A stretch of DNA of 64,000 nucleotides from Azorinus chamasolen (Eukaryota > Mollusca > Bivalvia > Cardiida > Solecurtidae): contig OY755243.1 in assembly GCA_963576725.1 (NCBI GenBank), positions 77,169,349 through 77,233,348 of the forward strand. The letters are read 5' to 3'. Shown here piece by piece: positions 1 to 11,146 of this stretch. The translations under genes were made by a program, and so were the position numbers. Position 1 is the first letter of the stretch. Every line of letters begins with the position of its first letter. The notes below the pieces were generated by a model, which saw only the letters and a list, made by a program, of their open reading frames with translations, was not told the origin of the DNA and ran no database searches.

Positions 1-59
1 TTAACTTACAGTTCTGCATTCATTTTGTGTCTTTAAACTTAACTCTTTGGATACAAGGA

Positions 60-278
60 ATGAATGTGCAGGTATTTGCAAACATTGTAGACCCAATTCA
101 GAATCCTCATAGATGAGCTTTTGATCAGGGTGCACTGGTTTCATTCGAACTCCTCTAGCAAATTTAAGCCCTTCATACTGAGTGGACTCTATAGTTAAGA
201 TTCATTATAACTATTCAGTGAAATAAATATTCATGACATCATTATTTCTTAAACGATTATTCATTGTTCAAAGGGTTA
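60..278. repeat. Family A MITE, degenerate
   Basis: Only the right part is convincing: ATATTCATGACATC, a stretch like the A right flank, and a terminal AAAGGGTTAA. The hairpin around 95-150 is badly decayed (AGATGAGC, TTGATCAGGGTGC). Confidence 0.5.
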
Positions 279-290
279 AGGCTGTGTATA

Positions 291-473
291 ATAACCCATT
301 CCTCCATAGGCTATGTTTAAGCCCAGCCTCTTTAAATAAATCTACCGAAAAGGAGCATTAACAATAGAAAAGGAAAATTTTAGAATTGTGTAGTTGTGTC
401 CTATGGAGCAAATGCTCTATGTATCACAATGGTTTCAAAATGTGACTTTTACATTTATGGAGGAAAGGGTTAA
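291..473 (-). repeat. Family B MITE
   Basis: Starts ATAACCCATTCCTCCATAGG, ends GGAGGAAAGGGTTAA. The hairpin centre is partly deleted (CCTATGGAGCAAATGCTC). The orientation is opposite to the copy at 3262. Confidence 0.85.
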
Positions 474-863
474 ACTGTCAAATCTGATACAGTTCACTGG
501 CTAGAGTTATATTTATTGTTGCATTTGCTGTTTCACAACATTTTTACATAACTTTACATAACTTTATTAAATTTTTACATGACAGGGTTTCCTGTATTTG
601 AATTTGTTACGCTTCTGCATTTGTTATGCTTCTTTTTTCAATATTTATCTTTTTTTTCTTATATATATGTATATATAACTTGTACATTTGTTGTTGTTTT
701 TATGTTAAATGTCCTACCTTTGTGTAATCTAATATTTCATTGTAAATTTAACACTACCGGTATTTGATGTTAAGAGTTGAACAATTTTTTTATAGAATTA
801 CACAATTTGTCCTTTTTTACTTGCATACAAAAACTCTACAGAGAAGTTGAATTTCATCAAAAG
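474..863. other. No recognised feature
   Basis: AT-rich sequence with T-runs and TATATATG microsatellite-like tracts. A 62-codon ORF here is low complexity and F/L/Y-rich, so I do not call a gene. Confidence 0.6.
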
Positions 864-865
864 TA

Positions 866-960
866 CAGTAGAACCTGTCTTAAGGGACCATAAAAAAGGT
901 CTAATTATGGGTCTGTAAAGAAGGTGGTAGCTTAATGCAGGTCAAAAGTAATACAGAAAG
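866..960 (+). repeat. Family C element, left part
   Basis: TACAGTAGAACCTGTCTTAA terminus followed by GGTGGTAGCTTAATGCAGG. The right arm and terminus are missing. Confidence 0.7.
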
Positions 961-1149
961 GCATTAAAAGGCTATGGATTTAGGGATTAAAACTAATTCA
1001 TGTAGGAGTTTTTGTAAGCAAGCAATTCTGATACCATGGTTAGAGTTAACACTTCTAGTTGATGTAAATATTGTTTAGAATAAAGTAAAACAGAAATTGC
1101 ATCTGCATTTTCAACCAAAAGCGGGACATGTACATTAAAATCCTTTGCA

Positions 1150-1404
1150 GACCTGTATCTTTTAGAAATACCTTCTGATGCCTTTGCAAACAGAGCAGGC
1201 CCAGATCAGATGGCATCTACAAGAACAGTTTGATCAGGATCTGCTTTATTTGTGTATGAAATAATATAGATCTAAATTCTACATTTTCTGTCATGTTTAT
1301 TTCATAAACAAACAGAGCAGACCCAGATCAGATTGCTTCTTTAGAATCTGGGTCTACTCTGTTTGCAATGGTGTAGAAAGGCTTAATTATGGAGTAAATG
1401 TTAA
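1150..1404. repeat. Two degenerate family A hairpins
   Basis: One hairpin at about 1186-1260 (AACAGAGCAGGCCCAGATC arm) and a second at 1309-1370 with GGGTCTACTCTGTTTGC. The block ends GGAGTAAATGTTAA at 1404. A fusion of two copies is likely. Confidence 0.65.
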
Positions 1405-1758
1405 TGAGAAAGCTCAGAGGTCTTAAAAAGCAGTTTGTAGATTGATGCAGTTTACCATAATTTGATTAGTTCATGTGATGTTATTTATTTGGTACTGTAT
1501 GTCTGTATCAGTAACCTCATTCAAATCATGTATTTTGTTTTATTTCAAGAAAGCTCCGTCATAGATCTGGGGACGCTATATATTAGTTGCCCAAAGTCTA
1601 CAATGCAGTCTTGACAAACTACTCAGTATGAAATAAATAAGGCATTATCAGAGATTTGTTGAAGTGGAACAAAAAATATGATTGAAATGAGATTATCTAG
1701 ATTACGTAAGTAAGAATTTGTTTGTTGTATAATAGTTTCTATGGTCAATATACTTCAG

Positions 1759-1857
1759 AATAACTTCAAAATTCAAGCCACCAGATTACAACATGAAATA
1801 GAGGATGTAAGACGTAGAGTGGATCATGCTAAAATGAAATTAACGGGTGAAATGAAG
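1759..1857 (+). CDS. Penultimate coding exon of a coiled-coil protein
   Basis: Internal exon of 33 codons. It follows a CAG acceptor (ATATACTTCAG, with a weak pyrimidine tract) and ends AAG before a GTATGC donor, in phase 0. The peptide is rich in charged heptads (RLQHEIEDVRRRVDHAKMKL), which suggests a continuous coiled coil. It joins in phase to the exon at 13346 across an 11.5-kb intron of MITEs. The protein was not recognised. The exon could extend 18 nt upstream in the same frame (MVNILQ), because no stop separates them. Earlier exons must lie outside the window. Exon confidence rests on frame continuity, splice sites and composition. Confidence 0.6.
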
Positions 1858-2143
1858 GTATGCTGACGTAGTTACTGTAGTGTTGGTGTCACCAGACTTC
1901 ACTCTGGTGACTGTGTGCACACTGATGTATGTTTTCTTGTTGAGTTTCTGTTTTCATATTTATCTGCATTTGTAAACAGCCACAGGTCACCCTGGTAACT
2001 GAGCTGAGGTGTGGTTGCTATAGTAACAAACATGATTGTATTTTTTGCTTGCTTCACTTAACCTAGAGCTAGAATACACATATCTATACATATTCAGATT
2101 AGAATATGATGTAACATTATCCAAAAATAGGTATCAGTAGTTA

Positions 2144-2336
2144 TTTTACCCTTTACATAATGAATATGCATGTAGGAACTAATGAATATTAATAAGCTGA
2201 ATATGAGCAATAGAATTTTGGTCATAGCATCGAACAGAGCAGACCCTGATCAGACGGCTTCAACAGGAGCCATCTGATCTGGTCTACTCTGTTTGTAAAG
2301 GCATAGATTATTGTGTGTTTATTAAGTAACGGGTTA
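2144..2336 (-). repeat. Family A MITE
   Basis: Left end TTTACCCTTTACATAATG, hairpin 2232-2300 (AACAGAGCAGACCCTGATC / TGGTCTACTCTGTTTG), right end GGGTTAA. Confidence 0.75.
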
Positions 2337-2714
2337 ATCAGTATAAGGGCATGCAGTTGATAATGTAGAAAATAAAATAGGCTGATCAAGTATTATATAG
2401 TAAGTTTAAAAGCTCGCCCATTATAGTTCTTGTATACAAGGCTGTAATTATCATGATCCAATGCAAATTACTTTCACAAATGCAGTTTCATTTTTTTGCA
2501 CTTTACTGTCATTAATGAAAAGTATATTCTGTGAAGAGAAAAAGATTTATTAGCACATTGATACTGGTAGGTTGAAATTTGCAGAAATGGTTTAAAATGA
2601 CAAACAATGTAGGCCTAGATTAGAGATGATACTCTGTTGAGGTTTCTGATTTGTATCTACATTTTTTGCAAATATAAGTAAACTCAGTTCCCAGGTTCAA
2701 GGAATGAGTAAAGA

Positions 2715-2924
2715 TTAACCCTTTCCTTCATATAATAGCTTTTTCATGCCTTTGCAAACAGAGTAGACCCAGATCGGACAGCTCCTGAAGGAGCCATCTG
2801 AGGCTGAGGGTCTGCATTGTTTGCTTATGATGTTATTCTAGATCTGAATCAGTTTCTACCAATACCTAATAAGTATGCAGATATCATAATTTCTAGGATG
2901 AATATTCAACAGGGAAAGGGTTAA
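2715..2924 (+). repeat. Family A2 MITE
   Basis: TTAACCCTTTCC to GGGAAAGGGTTAA. The hairpin centre is GCTCCTGAAGGAGC. Confidence 0.85.
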
Positions 2925-3261
2925 GACTCTTTCACAAGACTGTAGCTTTTAAACACATTCCATCTCCTAATAGACATATTTCCAATTTTTCTTCTAAATT
3001 TTACCAGCTGTGTAAACTTGATAAGATAGCCTTCGTGAATTTTGCATGTAGAAAATATAGCATGAAAAATATGGGCTTAGTATTCCCAAGAGCTGTGCTT
3101 CTTGTCTCTCCCACTTGCTAAAGCCCACCAATGCATGTAACCTTTAGCTTGTTTCAGATGAATTTGTGATGACCTATGCAAGCAGTTTGAATCCAGATGA
3201 GACTTCGAGTAATTTGGCATCTCATCACGATCCGCACTGTTTTATCAACCTGATTATATCT

Positions 3262-3481
3262 TTAACCCTTTCCTCCATAAATACGCCTTTCTACACCTCT
3301 GTAAAACCAATTCTTGAAACCATTGTGATAAATAGAGCAAGCAAATGCTGTACATGTATTTATCACAATGGTTTCAAACTACAAAATTCTAAAATTTTAC
3401 TTTTCTCTAGTAAATGCTCCTTTTGGGTAGATTCATTCAAAGAGGTTGGGTCTAAAATTAGCATATGGAGGAAAGGGTTAA
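3262..3481 (+). repeat. Family B MITE, hairpin centre altered
   Basis: TTAACCCTTTCCTCCATAAA to GGAGGAAAGGGTTAA. The loop region reads GCAAGCAAATGCTGTACATG instead of the usual palindrome. A 113-codon ORF overlapping it (3166-3507) is a repeat artefact. Confidence 0.9.
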
Positions 3482-3714
3482 AAAAAACTGGAAAAATATC
3501 TGCTTAGAAATTTGTATTTCATATCGACGAAAAAGGTCACTGAGCAGGCTAAAGATTTATACTCACGACAATTATATAGAATTATATAAACACCCAACCC
3601 ATCTTCCTAGATTTCTCTGTTATAATACTGTCCATTCATTTTATTATTAAAAAGGAGTATCAGCCAATATAATTATGTACGTTAAATATATATATACTTT
3701 CAAACACTTTTGTG

Positions 3715-4088
3715 TACAGTAAAACCTGTCTTCAATGACCCAAAATAAGTAAAATTCTGTTCTTTAAGACTGGTGGTATCTTAACCCTTTCCTCATATAA
3801 ATGTGTTTTCATGCATTTGCAAACAGAATAGACCCAGATCAGATTGCTCCTAGAGGAGCTGTCTGATCAGGGTCTGCTGTTTGTTAATAGAATTTGATAG
3901 AAACAGCTTAGCTTTCTTTAGTGTCTACAATGTTCCTTTTTCCATATTTCTTACTATTTTGTCTATGAATATTCAGTATAGGTATAGAAAGCTGGTCTAA
4001 ATACAGAACAGGGAAGTGGTTGATGCAGGATGAAAAATATACAGAAAAACCTCTAGGAGCTTTCTGTATTAATTTCATCCTGCATTAA
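3715..4088 (+). mobile_element. Family C element split by a family A MITE
   Basis: Left end TACAGTAAAACCTGTCTTC, then a GGTGGTATC arm to 3780. The family A2 element occupies 3781-4023. The C hairpin resumes at TGATGCAGGATGAAAAAT and runs through CCTCTAGGAGCTTTCTG to CTGCATTAA at 4088. C normally reads ...GCTTAATGCAGG here, so the A element landed in its TTAA. Confidence 0.85.
3781..4023 (+). repeat. Family A2 MITE nested in a C element
   Basis: TTAACCCTTTCCTC to CAGGGAAGTGGTTGA. The right target copy has mutated from TTAA to TTGA. Hairpin centre GCTCCTAGAGGAGC. Confidence 0.88.
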
Positions 4089-4471
4089 CATTTCCCCTGT
4101 TCTGTATTCATGTAAGAAGTAATGACATCATGAATATTAGTTAGCACATTACGGCCCCTAGTGACTCATATTTACACCCCTATAAAATTCACATTGTGAA
4201 ACCATTGTGATAAATAGAGCATTTGCTCCTATAGGAACTTTTCTCTAGTTAATGCTCCTTTTCGGTAGATTAATTAAAAAAGGTTGGGTCTAAAAATAGC
4301 CTAGGAGAGAAGGAGTTAATAATGGCATGTGACCACGGGAAATTTTTACTCAGACAGAAACTGTAGAATCAGATCTATTATAATTTCATTAGCAAACAGA
4401 GCAGACCTCTCTTCTGGGTCTACTGTATTTGCAAATGCATGAAAAAATGTTTATATGAAGGAAGGGGTTAA
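4085..4471. repeat. Chimeric A/B block plus family A hairpin
   Basis: Begins as A2 (TTAACATTTCCCCTGTTCTG, then ATTCATGTAAGAAGTAATG). It switches near 4170 to family B (AATAGAGCATTTGCTCC), ending GGAGTTAA at 4319. A truncated A hairpin (4392-4432) follows and ends GGGGTTAA at 4471. It directly adjoins the broken C element. Confidence 0.7.
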
Positions 4472-4489
4472 ACAAAAGGAAAGGGTTAA

Positions 4490-5065
4490 GCAAAAAACTG
4501 TCTGCTCTTACAGATCTCCTGTTTAATCATTGTATGGTCGCTTTAGACAGGTTATTGCATTGAAACTTTACAGATGTTTTCTAAAGCTCTATTGAATGTT
4601 TTGTCACATGTCTCAAAAATGATAAGTATTCACTCAGTGGTCAAAGCACCAGTTTTAGACCAACACTTCTGTTGGTATTTTTCGTCTTCTCAAGCATGTT
4701 GTAATCTTCTGTTTGGTTTGAAGTGTTGCTATGGTAACCAGATTCTCAGCTCACATAGATATCTCCATCAGTTTGTTTTACTGTGTTTGAAACTCTGCAG
4801 CTGATAGGTAAATGTAGATACATTTATATTATATCAGTCGTTCTTGATAATAAATGAAATTACATTATGTCATTGCTAAAAAATAAGATTACATTACGTC
4901 ATTGCCAATCTCATTATATTGCCAGTCATAACTGACGCTGAAAATTTACTTTTAATTTGTTTTACGATATCATTGTTAATGAAAGTTTTATGTGATACAC
5001 TGGTACAGATGTTTTTATCAAATTTTCCAACAGGAAATTTTGAATATTAGATTGGTGAATGTTGA
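4490..5065. other. No gene recognised
   Basis: A 76-codon ORF at 4574 has no family resemblance I know and no splice context. Two near-identical ATTACATTAYGTCATTG stretches occur at about 4860 and 4892. Confidence 0.5.
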
Positions 5066-5168
5066 TACAGTTAAACCTCTCTATAACGGCCACTAAATTA
5101 CATCAAGTATTTTGTGTTAAAGGCAGATTAACACAATTTAGTTGCCATTATAGAGAGGTTTTACTGTA
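5066..5168. repeat. Short family C derivative (103 bp)
   Basis: TA-CAGTTAAACCTCTCTATAA to TTATAGAGAGGTTTTACTG-TA, about 30-bp inverted ends. It matches the ends of the 193-bp copy at 39096 but lacks that copy's whole internal hairpin. Confidence 0.9.
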
Positions 5169-5868
5169 GTATCAGTGTATTTCTACTGGTAACAAGAAGA
5201 CCTGGTTACAAGGAATATCTGCATTTTTATCACCTTGTGTAATGCTACAGGTATACAGACACATTAGAGAGGAGATAATGAAATACATACTGAGCCACTA
5301 CATTATCAATATGCATTTAATAATTTTTCAAGAATTTTTATACATATGAAGTGTTTCTGATGTTCTCTTTTCAATGTTCCTTTTTTTTAACATAGAAAAA
5401 TAAATTCATTATGAACAATACGACATACATGTATTTAACGAAGAAACATAATTTCATATAAATGACTATATATACACGTGTGCAGTGCTCTGTTTAAACA
5501 GTTTGGTGTGTTTTGGAACAATTTTTACAAATACCATATGCATGTAAATATAATGTTCCTTTTTTGTCAGAACAAGTCATACCTAACCAAGTATTATGCA
5601 AAAAAAGTGTAAGTACGGACTGGAATGCACAGTTGCATTTTTTCGTAGTCGCGTCTTGGGTTCCAGGGTCTGTTGTCTTGCATCTGTAATACTTTGTTAT
5701 GTATTTGTCAAGCGGTTGTTAATAATAGTAGACTAAAGGGAGATAACTGCAAGATACATCATCTCACCTCAGTCATTAACACTAAATAAATGTTGCCTGC
5801 TTGAGAGGGTAAAAACAGAAAAAAAACTCTTTACAATGACCACTCAGAAGAAGTATGATTTGGGATAT
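5169..5868. other. No recognised feature
   Basis: AT-rich sequence containing T-runs and ATATATACACG tracts. I see no exon-like segment and no complete repeat. Confidence 0.55.
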
Positions 5869-6112
5869 TTAACCCTTTCTCTGTTCTATGTTTGCTCAAA
5901 TTTTCAATACATACTGAGTATTCATGAACAAAATAGTTACATGTATTATAAAATATGGAAGGTGGAACTTACATCGTAGCCATTTTAGAAAGTAAAGAAA
6001 CAGATCTATCCATTCCATTAGCAAACAGAGCAGACTCTGATCAGACGGCTCCTATAGGAGCCATCTCATCTGTGTCTTAGTCTGTTTGCAATTGCATTGA
6101 AAGGTGTATTTA
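5869..6112 (-). repeat. Family A2 MITE
   Basis: TTAACCCTTTCTCTGTTC left end, hairpin 6023-6093 centred on GGCTCCTATAGGAGCC. The right end has decayed to GGTGTATTTAA. Confidence 0.85.
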
Positions 6113-6210
6113 AGCCATCTTTTCATTAAGACGCCCATTCATATCCACTAAGTAGTCATTTTAAATGGTTTAATGTATATTTTCCCCATTCATTTTCAAA
6201 ATCACAAAAA

Positions 6211-6285
6211 TATGAAACAGTTTGGATCCTGATGAGGCTCTGATCTACTCTGCAACTCATCTGGATCCAGACTGTTTGCAAAGGG
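6211..6285. repeat. Family E-like hairpin
   Basis: AAACAGTTTGGATCCTGATG against CATCTGGATCCAGACTGTTT, with the centre eroded. No clear TTAA ends. Confidence 0.6.
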
Positions 6286-6413
6286 TTTTCACTTTTTTAC
6301 CTATAGCATGATCAGAATTAACCCTTTCAACACTGAATTGTCAAATGGACTATTCCAAAACTCAAACAGGTCAAGCTTACTGAGAATACTCAGGGATTTC
6401 TTTTTAACCCTCA

Positions 6414-6656
6414 ACTCCATAAATACACCTATCTACCCCTTTGCAAACAGAGTAAACCTAGATCAGACGGCTCCTATAGGAGCCGTCTGATCAGAGTCTG
6501 CTCTGTTTGTTTATGATATAATATAGATATGATTCTACAGCTTCTGTCATGGCCAAACATTCCTGTTTCCATGTCCTATTATAACAATTAATCTAATTAA
6601 TATTCATGATGTCATTGTTTGTTTCGTACATAAATATTCATGGAGTAAAGGGTTAA
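6414..6656 (+). repeat. Family A MITE
   Basis: TTAACCCTCAACTCCATAAA to CATGGAGTAAAGGGTTAA, with an intact hairpin centred on GGCTCCTATAGGAGCC. Confidence 0.92.
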
Positions 6657-6659
6657 AGA

Positions 6660-6782
6660 AAAGTGTTACATGACAAACAGTGAAGAGCCCTGATGAGATG
6701 ACTCCTCTAGGAGTCCTCTCATCTGGGTCTACACTGTTTGCAAAGGACATTAGTGATTCGTTTTCCGCACGGAAAGGGCTAA
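6660..6782. repeat. Hairpin element, unclassified
   Basis: Arms ACAAACAGTGAAGAGCCC and GGGTCTACACTGTTTGC round the centre GACTCCTCTAGGAGTC. Ends in CGGAAAGGGCTAA. Stem bases differ from family A (AACAGTGAAG). Confidence 0.65.
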
Positions 6783-7186
6783 TTGCCTCTTGTTTTGTCA
6801 TATTCATGTATAGAAATAATTAGTGCTGATTTAATAGCTTCGTGTTGGTTTTCAATTATCAAGTAACAGTGGATCGAGTTTGTTTGAAGTTTTGTTCATT
6901 AACAATAGCTCAAACTAAGCAACATGACTTTTCATTTAATATCTAAGAATTGATAATGGGTATACATGTAATTATCATCGTACACCAATAGATAAACTTC
7001 TATTCCATGCGGAAACATTATTATCCTTTTCAGAGCTGGAAACTATTGTACTCGGAGCTTTAGATGAGAAGAATATTGTTCTGTCAAAATCTCTTATTTT
7101 CCGACCAAACTATTTCTTGTTGGTACTCATTAGAATTGCCTCAGCAAGACAGTTCTTATATTCTTTAATAAGGAAAGCATGAGATA
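6783..7186. other. No recognised feature
   Basis: Ordinary AT-rich intronic sequence between the two coiled-coil exons. Confidence 0.5.
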
Positions 7187-7637
7187 TTAACCCTTTCCCT
7201 GTTCTATGTTTATTACAAACTTCAATACCTACTGAATATTCAAGGACAAAATAGTTATAATGAAATATGGAAGGCAGAACATTGTAGCCATTTTAGAAAG
7301 TATAGAAAAAGATCTATCAAATTCCATAAGCAAACAGAGCAGACCCTTTTCAGAAGGCTCCTATAGGAGCCATCTGATCTGGGTCTACTCTGTTTGCAGA
7401 TGCTTGTAAAGGCATTTACATGAAGGAAATATGCCTTTCTACGCCTCTGTAATAACCACTTCTTGAAACCATTGTGATAAATAGAGCATTTGCTCCTTTT
7501 GGGGCAAATGCTCTATTTATCACAATAGTTTCAAACTACAAAATTCTAAAATTTTACTTTTCTCTAGTAAATGCTCCTTTTGGGTAGATTCATTCAAAGA
7601 GTTTGGGTCTAAAATAGCCTATGGAGGAAAGGGCTAA
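7187..7637. repeat. Family A2/B chimera
   Basis: Starts TTAACCCTTTCCCTGTTC with a full A hairpin (7329-7397). After ACATGAAGGAAA it passes straight into B interior (TATGCCTTTCTACGCCTC), ending GGAGGAAAGGGCTAA. The two elements have lost the GGGTTAACCC junction between them. Confidence 0.85.
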
Positions 7638-8065
7638 ATATCTTGTAACAGTTTCTCATATAATTTTCTCTATAAATTTTCTTCCTGTGGGAGCCCTTTG
7701 CTTTTGCCCTTTTTGTCATAAAAATCATTTTCTTCAGTGATAAATATTGATACTTAAACCTGGGACCTCATACTTAGAAATCAGGGGCCACTCCAGTATT
7801 CATTCTAGTGACTGTTAAGCTGTGAGGCTAGTTATAGAAGCTGAAATATCTGTCATATAAGGTTACTTGAAAGACTATTTTCAGCAGTAATAGTTTCTTT
7901 AGAATGCTCATGCTGTTAAAAGCAAATGCTTTCTGAAATGTAAATGGGATTTCAATGCACATTCAAGTTTGCTTTATTGCACAAATACATTTAATTTACT
8001 TGATATTATCCAGTGACGTTTCTCAAAAAAAATAATGGGATTTTTCTGATATTTTGTTGCAAGCT
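7638..8065. other. No recognised feature
   Basis: Intronic AT-rich sequence. Confidence 0.5.
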
Positions 8066-8304
8066 TTAACCCTTTCCCTCATACAAACACTTTCATGCAT
8101 TTTCAAACAGAGTAGACCCAGTTCAGATGGCTCCTGTAGGTGCCATCTGATCAGGGTCTCCTATCTTTGTTTATGAAATTATAAAAGATCTGCCAATAAC
8201 AAAAAGGTCCTGTGTGCATACACATGTACCATTATAAAAACTCAATTGATAAATATTCATGATGTTATTATTTCTGACATGAATATTCAACAGGTAATGG
8301 TTGA
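8066..8304 (+). repeat. Family A2 MITE
   Basis: TTAACCCTTTCCCTCATAC to CAGGTAATGGTTGA. Hairpin centre GGCTCCTGTAGGTGCC. Confidence 0.85.
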
Positions 8305-9237
8305 ACTATACAGGGTTTCAAAACATTGTGTCCTATTCTGCATCACCTACAAATCGTCCAAATAAATTGATTCTTAGACTACATTGCCACATGCCAAATT
8401 CAGGCCATTAACCTTGACAATGATGTGAGCTCTGATCTCAATTTTTAACTGGGGTACAATAAAATGCACTGCAATATTTGACCATGTTTTTGATAAATAT
8501 TGTTTTCTTGATGAAAATGAAATGGCTTGTTCTAATTCCCAGGTATACTGCATTAAATAAACTGGAATAGTTGCCGTGGTAACAACAAATGCATTTGAAT
8601 GTTAACAAGATCACATTGCACTGAGCATGGAGCACAAAGATACTTGTTTTGTTCTACTCTTGTCCTTCTGAATGCGGTGGATTTATTTTGGTATTATGTG
8701 CAGCTTTCATGCACAAAATTTAATCCACTATCAAAATTTCCACTGCCTGTCAAGCATATGTAATGCTTAGTAATAAGTTTACTGCTTTCTGTTGAGACAT
8801 TGTGATTACCAAATTAAAACACCACCAATAATTGCTTTGTCAAAAAACGGCTAAATTCTTTTACCCTTCAGTGTCATATATATACAGTAACTAGCGCAAA
8901 AGTAATTCTTCCATCATCTCTATTATGTTTGAAAATGCACATTGAAACTATTGTAGATCTGAAATTGTTGTTGGTAGCACCAAACTCAAAATAATCATAA
9001 CAAAATCCAGTATGGTTTTGATTTGATGTCATCATTGACCAAGTCAAGATAAATTTTATAAGTCTTAATCACTTCTCATGGAAACACTCATGCACTGCTC
9101 AAAACCTTTGAATATGGCCTATTTCTGTATAATATTCAATTTTTCTTTTCATACACGAGTAAAAGTAAAAGATTTGCAGAGCATAAAAAATATATAGGGC
9201 TGTCAAGTTTGTATTCCTCTCTTTTGGGTCATGCCTG
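8305..9237. other. No recognised feature
   Basis: AT-rich intronic sequence. Short ORFs here lack homology cues. A TATATATACAGTAACTAGC tract occurs near 8880. Confidence 0.5.
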
Positions 9238-9472
9238 ATAACTCTTTACTCCATAAAGACACCTTTTAATGCCTTTGCAAACAGAGCAGACCCACATCAG
9301 ATGGCTCCTGTACGAGCCATCTGATCTGGGTCTGCTCTGTTTGCTAATGGAATTATATAGAACTAATTCTACAGTTCTGTACAAGCTTAAAGTTCCTGTG
9401 TTCATATACAATTATAAAAAATAAACTCATTAATATTCATGATGTCTTTATTTCATGGAGTAAAGGGGTTGA
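9238..9472 (+). repeat. Family A MITE
   Basis: ATAACTCTTTACTCCATAAA to CATGGAGTAAAGGGGTTGA. Hairpin 9276-9345 with a GGCTCCTGTACGAGCC centre. Confidence 0.88.
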
Positions 9473-9666
9473 GCATTTGTTTGCAGCTTTCATAAGCTGA
9501 CATCTGCATGCTTGTATTTGGTGGCAGCTGCTTGAAGAGTATTTGCACTGTTTGTATTATGGGGACCTGGCTGTTATTGTTCTAAATGTATGTTTGTTAC
9601 TTTGAATATGGAGATATCTAGCAGGAACTGTGCAAAGCACTGGAGCCAACCAAATGTGAATTCAAC

Positions 9667-9860
9667 TACAGTAAAAACTCGATACTACGAAATTTTAGTA
9701 ATAAAGAATTTATGTCTTTGTAGACAGGTTGCTGCTTAATGCAGTTGAAAGTCATGCGGAAGCTTTCTGCATGACTTTCACTCTGCATTAAGCTGCAACC
9801 TGTGTAAAAGATCAATAATGGTTAATATTTGAGTGTTCAAATAATCAAGTTTTTACTGTA
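9667..9860. repeat. Family C element
   Basis: TA-CAGTAAAAACTCGATAC to CAAGTTTTTACTG-TA. Inner arms GACAGGTTGCTGCTTAATGC and GCATTAAGCTGCAACCTGT. The centre is shortened to GGAAGCTTTC. Confidence 0.88.
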
Positions 9861-10278
9861 TTTCAGTAGTAAATTGTATTCATAGCTGCAACACATTAAT
9901 TCGCACATATTCACAGATTGCATCTTTCAGATCTGAAATATTAACCTAGTGTGTTTTTGGTTTGGTTTTAAACAGATATTGCAGCTAGCTACATGTATAT
10001 TGGTTTTCGCAAATTGGTCCAGTGTGTTTTGGCAGTTCCTGTTTACCAGGGTGATCTGTTTTAATTGAGTAGCCTGCATGTTTAATATGTGTTTATAACT
10101 TTGTATTAAACAAAATGCAACCTGTCTTTTCCCTCTCATCTAAATCTTCAGGATGCTATGTGTCACTTTGTGATGACCTTTCAAATAGTTTGACCCCCAG
10201 ATGAGATGCTGAGCGTCTCATCAGGATCAAAAAGTTTGAAGCTGATCATGGTATTGAAAACCATTGGAAATACACTTG

Positions 10279-10670
10279 TTCTCGGAGCATTGCTCAGTTT
10301 AGAGAAAGCCTTTTCTTGGAGCATTGCTCAATTTAAAGAAAACCTATTCTTGGAGCATTACTCAATTTAAAGAAAACCTTTTCTTTGAGTGTTGCTAAAT
10401 TTTGAGAAAACCTATTCTTTGAATATTGCTCAATTTAGAGAAAACCTATTCTTGGAGCATTGCTCAATTTAAAGAAAACCTATTCTTGGAGCATTGCTCA
10501 ATTTTAAGAAATCCTATTCTTCGAGCATTGCTCAATTTAGAGAAAACCTATTTTTGAGTATTGCTCAATTTAGAGAAAACCTATTATTGGAGCGCTGCTC
10601 AATTTAGAGGAAACCTATTCTTGGATTTTTGCTCATTTTAGAAAAAAGCTTGTTCTTGTAGCTCATTTTA
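10279..10670 (+). repeat. 34-bp minisatellite, about 11 units
   Basis: The unit contains TTCTTGGAGCATTGCTCAAT and AAAGAAAACCTA. It drifts by substitutions, more strongly toward the right end. It lies in the 11.5-kb intron of the coiled-coil gene. Confidence 0.95.
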
Positions 10671-10900
10671 GCTGAAACACCAATGGTGAAATAAATCAAT
10701 TACCCTTGAATAAAGAAATCAATTACCCTTGGATAACACATGTTGCAATTTATGTGTTGATTGATTTCAATAAAGATTGTTTAATTGTTACTTTTACTTG
10801 TCTTATATATTCATTCTCTTTTATCTGTGATATTTTATGCTTCCCACATTGCATGTGGGGGGCATCTAGTGTTGCACTTGTTCCTCCCAATATATGTAAA

Positions 10901-11101
10901 TACTGTAAAGTCTCGCTATGTGACCACATAATTTAAAAACATAGGAGTCTGTAAAAGCAGGTGGTTGCTTAATGCAGAGTAAAAATAATGCAGAAAGCTC
11001 CTGCTTTCTGCATAACGTTTGTCCTGCATTAAGCTACCCCCTGTTTTAAAAATCCAGAATTATACTTCTTTTGATCGGTCGTTTTAAAGAAACTTTTTCT
11101 G
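10901..11101. repeat. Family C element, ends eroded
   Basis: TACTGTAAAGTCTCGCTATG left end. Arms GCAGGTGGTTGCTTAATGCA and CTGCATTAAGCTACCCCCTG round AAGCTCCTGCTTTC. Confidence 0.8.
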
Positions 11102-11146
11102 TTTGTATGTCCTTAAAATCTTGTTTGTCAAACTCAGCCTGCATCT

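Noticed and set aside
1640..1705. Possible additional coiled-coil exon ending at a GTAAGT (about 1705)
   Set aside because: All three frames carry stops between the only CAG acceptor and the donor.
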